A DNA stretch of 17,453 nucleotides from Deltaproteobacteria bacterium UBA5799 (GTDB lineage Bacteria; Desulfobacterota; GWC2-55-46): contig DIDN01000113.1 in NCBI GenBank assembly GCA_002418185.1, forward strand, positions 1-17,453, in the 5' to 3' direction. Position numbers and translations under genes: made by a program. The notes under the pieces were generated by a model. It had not been told where the DNA came from. It did not search any database and worked only from the letters and a program-made list of their open reading frames with translations. Positions 5,255 through 11,799 of the stretch are shown here, piece after piece; position 1 is the first letter of the stretch, and every line of letters starts with the position of its first letter.

Positions 5255-7533
5255 GCCAGCGCCGGCTCGTTCATATCGGATGCTTCCACAGTCACCTCGT
5301 CCCTGTCCGCGTCCACCTTGAAGAAGTCCCCTTCCTTCCACTTGAGGGTTATGGGGACCTTGACTTTTTCGTCCACGTGCCTCTTGAGGAACCTGGCACC
5401 GTACCGCTGGTTATAACCCTTATCCACGAGCACGTCAACCGCTTTTTCGGTAATCGAGAGGTGTTTGCCGTAGCCCTCCATGTGCTCGCGTATGCGTTCG
5501 AGGTACATGAAGGTCAGCTGCCTGACCTCGCCCCTGGTAAGCGGCGTGAAGACGATTACGTCGTCCACGCGGTTCAGGAACTCGGGGCTCAAGGTGTTCT
5601 CCACCTCTTTTATTATGTCCCTTTTGTAGGACCGGGCGTCGACCTCGCTCTCGGGCATGAAGCCGAGCGGCTTCACGTACTTCCTGAAGACGTCTGCGCC
5701 GAGGTTGCTGGTCATGATGATGACGGTGTCGCTGAAGTAAACCCTTTTCCCCCTGCCGTCAGTGAGCCACCCCTCGTCAAAGACCTGGAGGAAGAGGTTA
5801 AGCACGAACGGGTGGGCCTTTTCCACCTCGTCGAGGAGCACCACGGAGTAGGGGTTTTCGCGTACCGGGTTGGTGAGGAGGCCCCCCCGCTCGGAGCCGA
5901 CTATGCCCCTGGGCATGCCGATGAGCTTGTCGACCGCAACGCCCGAGTCCTTGTACTCGCTCATGTCGAGCCTTATCATCTTCTTCTCGTCGCCGAAGAG
6001 GAAGTCGGCGAGCGATTTGGCAAGCTCGGTCTTCCCGACGCCGGTGGGGCCGAGGAAAAGGAGCACGCCGTCTGGCCTTGCGAAGTTCTCCTTCAAGGGG
6101 CCCTTGTTGAGACGGAGCCTCTTCGAGAGGGCGGCAATGGCCTCCTTCTGGCCCACTATCCTCCTTGCGAGGGTCTTCTCCATGTCCTTGAACCTGCCGA
6201 CCGTGTCCCTGAAGATCATGTCCCTGGGTATGCGGGTCTCCTGGGAGATGACCTCTATTATGTCGTCCGGGCCGACGGGCTCGGTAGGCCTGTTTATCTC
6301 GACCTTCACGCACGAGGTGTCGAGCCACCCGATTACCTTGTCCGGCATCTTGAGGCTCCGCATGTACCTCTGGCTCATGTCGAGGCCGGTCTCTATGGCC
6401 TCGTCCTTGACCTTGACCGAGTAGCTCTTCTCGAGCCTCGGCCTTATGCCGTAGAGTATCTTCCTCGTCTCCTCGACGGAAGGCTCCTGTATGTGGACGA
6501 GCCTGAACCTCCTGGCCAGCGCCTCGTCCTCGGCTATGAACTCCTTGTACTCGGAGAGGGTGGTCGCGCCGATTATCTGCACCTCGCCCCTGGAGAGGGT
6601 CGATTTGAAGATATTGGCCGCGTCCGACGGCACGCCCATCGCAGAGCCCGCGCCTATGAGCGTATGGGCCTCGTCGATGAAGAAGATTATGTTCTTCCTC
6701 TCCTTTATCTCCTTTATTATCTTCTCTATCCTGTCCTCGAACATGCCCCTGAAGATGGTCCCGGCAACGACCGAGTTCATCTGCAGGTTCACTATCTGCT
6801 TGTCCCGGAGGCGCTTCGGCACTCTCTTGGGCTCGAGCTCTATCCTCCTTGCGAGCCCCTCGACAACGGCGGTCTTGCCGACCCCCGGCTCGCCGATTAT
6901 CATGACGGAGTTAGAGCGGTCCACGTGGCAGAGTATCTCCATCACCTGGTCTATCTCGTCCTCCCTGCCGATTATGACGGGGAGCTTGTCGAACCTGGCG
7001 AGCTTGTTGAGGTTCACCGCGAAGTGCTTGAGGTTCGGCGGGAGCTCGTATTTCTTCTTCAGCTCCTCCTCCATCTCCTCCTTGCTCCGGACCTTTACGG
7101 TTATCCTCCGCATGACGTAGTCGGGGTCAAGGCCGAAGCTCCGGAAGACCTTGGCTGGGAGGCTATGGTTCTCCTGGAAGATGGCAATGAAGAGATCGGT
7201 CGAATCGAGCTCGTCCCTGCCCCACCGCTGGGCCTCCTCGCGGGCGAGCCGGAAGACGTTCCTGGTGGCGGGCGGGATCTTGAGCCCGAGGCCTATGTAC
7301 TGGCGGGAAACGTTCAGGTGCTCGTTCAGGAAGTTTATTACATGGAAGATGTCGAGGTTCAGGTCCTCCATCACCTCGCGGAAGAAGTTCTCCTCAACCT
7401 TGGCGAAGGCAAGGAAAAGGTGCTCTACGCCGAGATAATAGTGCTGGCGGTTCTTGCTCTCCTCTATGGCGGCGTCCAGAACCCGTCGAGCAGCCGGCGT
7501 AAGCTTCTCTTTTATCTCTTCAAGTTCGGTCAT
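5251..7533 (-). CDS. clpA: ClpA-like AAA+ unfoldase with altered D2 pore loop
   Basis: ATP-driven protein unfoldase of the Clp/Hsp100 family, 760 residues; E. coli ClpA is about 758. Order: a Clp_N repeat domain (about 1-145); AAA domain D1 with Walker A GEPGVGKT (214-221), Walker B FFIDEAH (284-290) and ARRF (340-343); no ClpB-type coiled-coil insert; then D2 with Walker A GPTGVGKT (495-502), Walker B LLDEVEKAH (566-574), TSN (608-610), LNR (653-655) and sensor-2 GAR (712-714). The Walker lysines fall at 220 and 501, as in E. coli ClpA. LGF (623-625) may be the ClpP-docking tripeptide. Odd points: the D2 pore motif reads GIVG (543-546) instead of GYVG, and the D1 pore aromatic is Phe261 in place of Tyr. 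Start at ATG 7533, preceded by GAGG; the extension to 7599 lacks support. No clpS or clpP is nearby. Confidence 0.9.
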   Translation of the reverse strand: MTELEEIKEKLTPAARRVLDAAIEESKNRQHYYLGVEHLFLAFAKVEENFFREVMEDLNLDIFHVINFLNEHLNVSRQYIGLGLKIPPATRNVFRLAREEAQRWGRDELDSTDLFIAIFQENHSLPAKVFRSFGLDPDYVMRRITVKVRSKEEMEEELKKKYELPPNLKHFAVNLNKLARFDKLPVIIGREDEIDQVMEILCHVDRSNSVMIIGEPGVGKTAVVEGLARRIELEPKRVPKRLRDKQIVNLQMNSVVAGTIFRGMFEDRIEKIIKEIKERKNIIFFIDEAHTLIGAGSAMGVPSDAANIFKSTLSRGEVQIIGATTLSEYKEFIAEDEALARRFRLVHIQEPSVEETRKILYGIRPRLEKSYSVKVKDEAIETGLDMSQRYMRSLKMPDKVIGWLDTSCVKVEINRPTEPVGPDDIIEVISQETRIPRDMIFRDTVGRFKDMEKTLARRIVGQKEAIAALSKRLRLNKGPLKENFARPDGVLLFLGPTGVGKTELAKSLADFLFGDEKKMIRLDMSEYKDSGVAVDKLIGMPRGIVGSERGGLLTNPVRENPYSVVLLDEVEKAHPFVLNLFLQVFDEGWLTDGRGKRVYFSDTVIIMTSNLGADVFRKYVKPLGFMPESEVDARSYKRDIIKEVENTLSPEFLNRVDDVIVFTPLTRGEVRQLTFMYLERIREHMEGYGKHLSITEKAVDVLVDKGYNQRYGARFLKRHVDEKVKVPITLKWKEGDFFKVDADRDEVTVEASDMNEPALA

Positions 7534-7609
7534 GGTAGCCTCTTTTGGCCCGCCGTGTTGCCGGCGGACGGTTGGGGCCTGACAAGCCGTTCGGCTCATT
7601 AGGTTCAGG

Positions 7610-7696
7610 TTTTCAAGCCTTCCCTGATCGCCTGCTGCCGCTCTTTATGGGTTAATCGGGCGCTGGTTTATGCCCGCTCGTGTCGGTATTTTCAAG
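7610..7696 (-). promoter_or_regulatory. Two CTTGAAAA boxes upstream of clpA
   Basis: Identical minus-strand CTTGAAAA boxes lie at 7696-7689 and 7617-7610, in the 209-base gap between dnaJ and clpA. CTTGAAA is the -35 element of sigma-32 promoters. A convincing CCCCAT-type -10 at the right spacing is missing for both (GGCATAAA follows the first, CCTAAT comes too close to the second), so a heat-shock promoter is only a possibility. The gap also has a CGCCC/GGGCG hairpin without a U-run. Confidence 0.25.
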
Positions 7697-7742
7697 CGGC
7701 AGAGCCTTTTTGCGCCCTGTGCGGGCGATGCCTTACTTAATT

Positions 7743-8624
7743 CTACCACAGTCCCTTTCGGGGCTCATAAGGATTTCGGCTCTCGAACTCCTCTATGATC
7801 TCCCGCGACCTTTCGTCGATATTCCTCGGGACCAGTATCTTGACGACCGCGTACTCGTCTCCGCGCTCGCGTCCGTACACTCCCCTCCCTTTGACCCTGA
7901 GCATCTGTCCGGACTGCGTCCCGGGCGGCACCTTTATCCTTACGCGGCCGTCGATTGTCGGCACCTCTATTTCGGCGCCCATAAGGGCCTCCTTTAAGGT
8001 TATCGGCACGTCCAGATATATGTCCCTGTTTTCCCTCCTGAAATAGGGATGAGGCCTTACGGCTACGACTATGTAGAGGTCTCCGGGCGGCCCTCCAGCC
8101 AGGCCCTCGCCCCCTTTTCCGGCAACCCGTACCCTGGACCCTGTCGCGACTCCGGGCGGTATCCTGACCTTGAGCGTCTCGGCCCCGGAAGGCTTCGGCA
8201 TGGATACTTCGATTTCCGCCCCTTTTGCCGCCTGCATGAAATCCAGGGTCAGCCTGTATTCGAGGTCCTCTCCCCGTTGAGCCACCCTCCTTCCGGGCCT
8301 GCCCCTTCCGAAGAGTTCGCCGAAGATGTCCTCGAAACCGAAGCCGAAATCCTCAAAGTTGACTCCGCCGGGCGCGTAGCCCGGTGCTCCGGTCCCCGTC
8401 TCGAAGCCCACATGGCCGGTAAGGTCGTAGTCGGCCCGCTTCTTGGGGTCGTTAAGCACCTGATAGGCCTCGTTTATTTCCTTGAACTTCGCCTCCATCT
8501 CCGCCCTCTTGTCAGGGTGGAGGTCGGGATGGAATTCCCGCGCGAGCTTCCTGTAGGCCTTTTTGATCTCCTCTTCCGAAGCGTTTCTCGGGACTCCGAG
8601 TGTCGCGTAGTAGTCTTTGGCCAT
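7743..8624 (-). CDS. DnaJ-family co-chaperone without zinc finger (CbpA type)
   Basis: Hsp40 co-chaperone that stimulates DnaK ATPase and delivers substrates; 293 residues, cytoplasmic. The J domain (about 5-67) contains the essential HPD at 32-34. A Gly/Phe-rich linker follows (about 73-115), then the two C-terminal substrate-binding beta domains (about 118-192 and 197-268). The four CxxCxGxG zinc repeats of classical DnaJ are absent, making this a type II (CbpA-like) protein. The start ATG at 8624 has GAAGGA upstream. It follows dnaK on the same strand but is separated by a terminator and has its own promoter-like element. It may be the main partner of this DnaK or an additional J-protein; a classical dnaJ could exist elsewhere. 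Confidence 0.93.
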   Translation of the reverse strand: MAKDYYATLGVPRNASEEEIKKAYRKLAREFHPDLHPDKRAEMEAKFKEINEAYQVLNDPKKRADYDLTGHVGFETGTGAPGYAPGGVNFEDFGFGFEDIFGELFGRGRPGRRVAQRGEDLEYRLTLDFMQAAKGAEIEVSMPKPSGAETLKVRIPPGVATGSRVRVAGKGGEGLAGGPPGDLYIVVAVRPHPYFRRENRDIYLDVPITLKEALMGAEIEVPTIDGRVRIKVPPGTQSGQMLRVKGRGVYGRERGDEYAVVKILVPRNIDERSREIIEEFESRNPYEPRKGLW

Positions 8625-8729
8625 ATCGGTCCTTCAGTCCTTCATTGAAGCGCGCCAGGGACAAGCGTGGCGATGCGGAGGAAGCTGCCCTCAGGCCGCA
8701 CCCCTTTTTGATTTTACAAGCAGGGCGGG

Positions 8730-8754
8730 ATTAGGGCAAGTCTCTTGGTTCAAG
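8730..8754 (-). promoter_or_regulatory. Sigma-32-like heat-shock promoter for the J-protein gene
   Basis: Minus-strand CTTGAAC (8754-8748), an 11-base spacer and CCCTAAT (8736-8730) resemble the heat-shock consensus CTTGAAA-N11-16-CCCCATnT. The box is just downstream of the dnaK terminator and would give a leader of about 100 nt. The spacer is at the short limit and the -10 box is imperfect. Confidence 0.4.
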
Positions 8755-8801
8755 CGGGCGTTAAGTGCTCGGTCCTTGCAAGGCGGCGGGTGGCGGGGAC
8801 G

Positions 8802-8833
8802 AAAAAAACCGGGGGCGGCTCGCGGCCCCCGGT
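8802..8833 (-). terminator. Intrinsic terminator after dnaK
   Basis: On the minus strand ACCGGGGGC (8833-8825) and GCCCCCGGT (8816-8808) form a perfect 9-bp GC-rich stem with an 8-base loop, followed by a run of seven T (8808-8802). It lies 37 bases past the dnaK stop and separates dnaK from the J-protein gene. Confidence 0.9.
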
Positions 8834-8870
8834 CTCGTTCACGCCAGGGTCGATGGGTCGGTCTGTGGTA

Positions 8871-10757
8871 TTACTTCTGCTGGTCGTCTACCACCTCGGC
8901 CTCGACCACATCGCCCTCCTTTTTCTTCTCGCCTTCCTCGCCGGGCTGCGAGGCCGCGCTCTTGTAGAGGACTTCCGCTATCTTGTGCGACGCTGCCGTG
9001 ACCTTGCCTATGGCTTCCTTCAGCTGGTCGAGTTCGTTCGATTCGAGCGCCTTCCTGCCTTCGGCAAGGGCCTCCTCTGCGGCCTTAACGTCCTCCACGG
9101 GGAGCTTTTCGCGGTTCTCGTTTATTATCTTCCCGGTCGAGTATATGAGGGAGTCGAGCTGGTTCCTCGTCTCTATCGTTTCCTTCCTCTTCTTGTCGTC
9201 CTCGGCGTGCGACTCGGCCTCCTTGACCATCTTATCGACCTCGTCCTTTGCCAGGCCGCTCGAAGCGGTTATGGTTATCTTCTGCTCCTTGCCGCTGGCC
9301 ATGTCCTTTGCCGAGACGTGGAGTATGCCGTTCGCGTCTATGTCAAAGGCCACCTCCACCTGCGGCACTCCCCTCGGCGCGCTCGGTATGCCCACGAGGT
9401 TGAACCTGCCGAGCGTCCTGTTGTCGCGGGCCATCGGCCTCTCGCCCTGGAGCACGTGTATCTCGACCTGGGTCTGGTTGTCCGTAGCTGTCGTGAAGGT
9501 CTCCTTCTTCCTCGCGGGGATGGTGGTGTTCCTGGTTATGAGGGTCGTCATGACCCCGCCCAGGGTCTCTACCCCAAGCGAAAGGGGTGTTACGTCGAGG
9601 AGCACCACGTCCTTCACCTCTCCGGCCAGCACCGCGCCCTGTATGGCCGCGCCGATAGCGACGACCTCGTCGGGGTTAACGCCCTTGTGCGGCTCCTTGC
9701 CGAAGAACTCCTTTACGAGCTTCGTGATAGCCGGCATCCTCGTCATGCCGCCAACGAGCACGATCTCGTCTATGTCCGAGGGGCTCAGGCCCGCGTCGCG
9801 GAGCGCCTGCTCGCATGGCTTCTTGCTCCTCTGCACCAGGTCGTCGCAGAGCTGCTCGAGCTTGGCCCTCGAAAGCCTCATTACAAGGTGCTTGGGGCCG
9901 GTCGCGTCCGCGGTCACGAAAGGCAGGTTTATCTCGGTCTCCATTGTAGAGGAGAGCTCTATCTTGGCCTTCTCCGCCGCTTCCTTGAGCCTCTGCAGCG
10001 CCATCCTGTCCTTCGAGAGGTCTATGCCCTGGTCCTTCTTGAACTCGGATATGAGCCAGTCGATTATCTTCTGGTCGAAGTTGTCTCCGCCGAGGTGCGT
10101 ATCGCCGTTCGTGGATTTGACCTCGAAGACGCCCTCGCCGACCTCGAGTATGGAGATGTCGAAGGTGCCGCCTCCGAAGTCGTAGACGGCTATCTTCTCC
10201 TCCTTTTTCTTGTCGAGGCCGTAGGCCAGGGACGACGCCGTGGGCTCGTTTATTATCCTCTTCACGTCGAGGCCGGCAATCTTGCCGGCGTCCTTCGTTG
10301 CCTGCCTCTGCGCGTCGTTGAAGTAGGCCGGGACGGTTATGACGGCTTCCGTCACGGGCTCGCCCAGGTAAGCCTCGGCTGACCTCTTGAGCTTCTGGAG
10401 TATCATGGCCGATATCTCGGGAGGGGTATAGGTCCTCCCCATGTTCCCGGATATTACGACGGCCCTGCCCTGGTCGTCCTTCTCGGTCTTGTAGGGCACC
10501 ATCTTCATCTCTTCGTTTACCTCTTCGAACTTCCGGCCCATGAACCTCTTTATGGAGAATATCGTATTCTCAGGGTTCGTCACGGCCTGCCGCTTGGCGA
10601 CCTGGCCGACGAGTATCTCCTTTTCCCTGGTAAAGGCCACTACCGAGGGGGTTATGCGGCTCCCCTCCTCGTTGACTATCACTTTCGGCTCCCCGGCCTC
10701 CATGACCGCAACGACCGAGTTGGTGGTGCCGAGGTCTATGCCGATGATCTTCCCCAT
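8871..10757 (-). CDS. dnaK: Chaperone protein DnaK (Hsp70)
   Basis: Main cytoplasmic Hsp70 chaperone; ATP-driven binding and release of unfolded polypeptides, working with a J-protein and GrpE. The 628 residues are near the usual 610-640. The N-terminal ATPase domain opens with GIDLGTTNS, contains VPAYFNDAQRQATKDAG, NEPTASSLAYG and the YDFGGGTFD phosphate loop, and has LVGGMTRMP. The substrate domain starts after the DVTPLSLGVET linker, and the lid ends in a charged tail with the EAEVVDD motif typical of bacterial DnaK. The start at 10757 has AGGAGG nine bases upstream. It is transcribed from an almost consensus promoter through a leader of about 300 nt and ends at a terminator. The usual grpE and hrcA neighbours are missing, and I found no CIRCE operator. 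Confidence 0.98.
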   Translation of the reverse strand: MGKIIGIDLGTTNSVVAVMEAGEPKVIVNEEGSRITPSVVAFTREKEILVGQVAKRQAVTNPENTIFSIKRFMGRKFEEVNEEMKMVPYKTEKDDQGRAVVISGNMGRTYTPPEISAMILQKLKRSAEAYLGEPVTEAVITVPAYFNDAQRQATKDAGKIAGLDVKRIINEPTASSLAYGLDKKKEEKIAVYDFGGGTFDISILEVGEGVFEVKSTNGDTHLGGDNFDQKIIDWLISEFKKDQGIDLSKDRMALQRLKEAAEKAKIELSSTMETEINLPFVTADATGPKHLVMRLSRAKLEQLCDDLVQRSKKPCEQALRDAGLSPSDIDEIVLVGGMTRMPAITKLVKEFFGKEPHKGVNPDEVVAIGAAIQGAVLAGEVKDVVLLDVTPLSLGVETLGGVMTTLITRNTTIPARKKETFTTATDNQTQVEIHVLQGERPMARDNRTLGRFNLVGIPSAPRGVPQVEVAFDIDANGILHVSAKDMASGKEQKITITASSGLAKDEVDKMVKEAESHAEDDKKRKETIETRNQLDSLIYSTGKIINENREKLPVEDVKAAEEALAEGRKALESNELDQLKEAIGKVTAASHKIAEVLYKSAASQPGEEGEKKKEGDVVEAEVVDDQQK

Positions 10758-11061
10758 CTTTTCCGTTCCTCCTGGCTTTTTGAAGGCAACCCTCTAAAAT
10801 CGGTCTTTTCCCGGACTCTGCGTAGCTACGTGAATAAAAATGCTCACATATTGTCACATATGCTCTGCTTTTTATTCCCGGCCTTCCTTGATTGCAGGGG
10901 AAATCTCTGATTGTCAGAGGTTACCTGAATTTTTACCGCCTTGGAGTCTAAAGAGCCCTATCTGCAAATACGGCGTCAATGCTCCAGGCATTTTGCAATT
11001 CTTCTTTGGAAACGGGCGGTTTTGCAGGCCGGGCAAGCAGGGCCTGGCCGCGCTTATGGTA
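10758..11061 (-). promoter_or_regulatory. Long dnaK leader with repeats and potential RNA structure
   Basis: From the predicted start near 11055 the dnaK message carries about 300 untranslated bases. The region contains an 8-bp inverted repeat (CCCGGCCT/AGGCCGGG, 11026-11033 with 10877-10884) closing a 141-base segment. Inside is the hairpin CTCTGA-CAA-TCAGAG (10905-10919). Closer to the gene are two copies of ATATGTGA (minus strand; 10844-10851 and 10854-10861) spaced exactly 10 bp and flanked by ATGCTC direct repeats 20 bp apart on the plus strand (10840-10845, 10860-10865), and the palindrome CGTAGCTACG (10821-10830). These could be an operator or a structured 5' UTR. No known riboswitch was recognised, and no protein-coding gene is supported here. 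Confidence 0.45.
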
Positions 11062-11090
11062 AATATAGGTACGCAGGCCCCTTTTGTCAA
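11062..11090 (-). promoter_or_regulatory. Near-consensus sigma-70 promoter upstream of dnaK
   Basis: Minus-strand TTGACA (11090-11085, perfect) and TATATT (11067-11062, five of six) are separated by the ideal 17 bases. Transcription would begin near 11055. It lies just past the end of the bc1 operon and points at dnaK. A GAAAATTTTC palindrome (11111-11120) lies upstream, where an UP element or operator could sit. Confidence 0.7.
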
Positions 11091-11187
11091 GGGAAGTGCT
11101 CGAAATCCGGGAAAATTTTCGTACACGCCCTGGAGGAGAAACATATCCAGGGTCGCTCGGGAAGGGGCCTTGACCGTAACGGCCTCC

Positions 11188-11799
11188 TCAGCCCCGGAGC
11201 TTCCTTTTCTGCTCCTTCCAGGTGTAGCGGTTCAGGGCGTAGAGGACCGCCGTAAGGAGGGCCATGTACGCGAGCACCCAGGGGCCCAGGCTTCTCCTGT
11301 CCTCCAGCGAGGGTTCCGAGACGAGGTAAAGGAATACGGCGATGTCCCTCGCCTTTTCCGGAAGCTCGGGGTCGTCCATGGGTATGGGCGGGGGCATGGC
11401 TATGGCGCCTTCGGTGTGGGTCTCTTCGGCGAATGCGCGGTTCCTTATCTCCCCGTCCGCTATGTAGTAGGCGGTAAGCAGATTGTAGATGTACTCCGCG
11501 CCCTCAAGCCCCTTGCCCCTGGCCGATGCCATGAGCGTCAGGTCAGGCGGCGCCACCCCGAAGGCCGCCTGCGCGGATTCCGGGTCCAGGCCCGGGGCTA
11601 TCCCGTCCGGCGCATCCGGGCCCCGGAAGTACTCAAGCCCGTGGCAGGCTACGCAGTATTGCATGTAAAGCGACATGCCCCTCGAGTAGGCCTCCGGTCC
11701 GAGGTCGAACTCCACCCGCTCGCCCCGGAGCTCGGCAAGGGCCTGAACTGGGTTCAAGGCCGCGATAAAGGCGATTGCAACGAGCAGGGCCCTAACCAC
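11188..11799 (-). CDS. petC: Cytochrome c1 of the bc1 complex (short form)
   Basis: Membrane-anchored monohaem cytochrome that takes electrons from the Rieske protein and passes them to a soluble cytochrome c. 203 residues. An N-terminal signal peptide (about 1-22) is followed by the haem site CVACH (49-53), the probable axial Met135 in AMPPP, and a C-terminal membrane anchor (about 172-190) ending in YTWKEQKRK, the usual cytochrome c1 tail. It is shorter than typical mitochondrial or alphaproteobacterial c1 (about 240-260), having lost part of the globular domain. The start codon is GTG, with AGGAGG four bases upstream, and the gene overlaps the cytochrome b end by eight bases. It is last in the Rieske-b-c1 operon. 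I see no strong terminator after it, so read-through towards dnaK is possible. Confidence 0.93.
   Translation of the reverse strand: MVRALLVAIAFIAALNPVQALAELRGERVEFDLGPEAYSRGMSLYMQYCVACHGLEYFRGPDAPDGIAPGLDPESAQAAFGVAPPDLTLMASARGKGLEGAEYIYNLLTAYYIADGEIRNRAFAEETHTEGAIAMPPPIPMDDPELPEKARDIAVFLYLVSEPSLEDRRSLGPWVLAYMALLTAVLYALNRYTWKEQKRKLRG

Noticed and set aside
5255..5341. N-terminal extension of the universal stress protein to 306 residues
   Set aside because: The extra 29 residues lie entirely within clpA coding sequence and are Gly/Arg-rich; the Usp fold starts at the ATG at 5254.
5377..7602. 741-codon open frame on the plus strand opposite clpA
   Set aside because: It is in codon register with clpA. 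The GC-rich clpA gene avoids TTA, CTA and TCA codons, which leaves the antisense frame open. The product matches no family I recognise, while the minus strand has full Clp motifs.
8745..10382. 545-codon plus-strand frame opposite dnaK
   Set aside because: Antisense shadow of dnaK from the same codon-bias effect; it starts upstream of the terminator and shows no domain.
10914..11144. 76-codon minus-strand frame, and a 25-codon subframe, in the dnaK leader
   Set aside because: The longer frame begins upstream of the predicted promoter; ribosome sites are poor and the product has no recognisable features.
11128..11152. CCCTGG/CCAGGG hairpin after petC as a terminator
   Set aside because: The 6-bp stem has a 13-base loop and no T-run on the minus strand, so termination of the bc1 operon here is not supported.
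10758..11187. CIRCE heat-shock operator or 6S RNA upstream of dnaK
   Set aside because: No TTAGCACTC-N9-GAGTGCTAA pair is present. The leader does not show the paired ends and central bubble expected of 6S RNA, beyond a single 8-bp inverted repeat.
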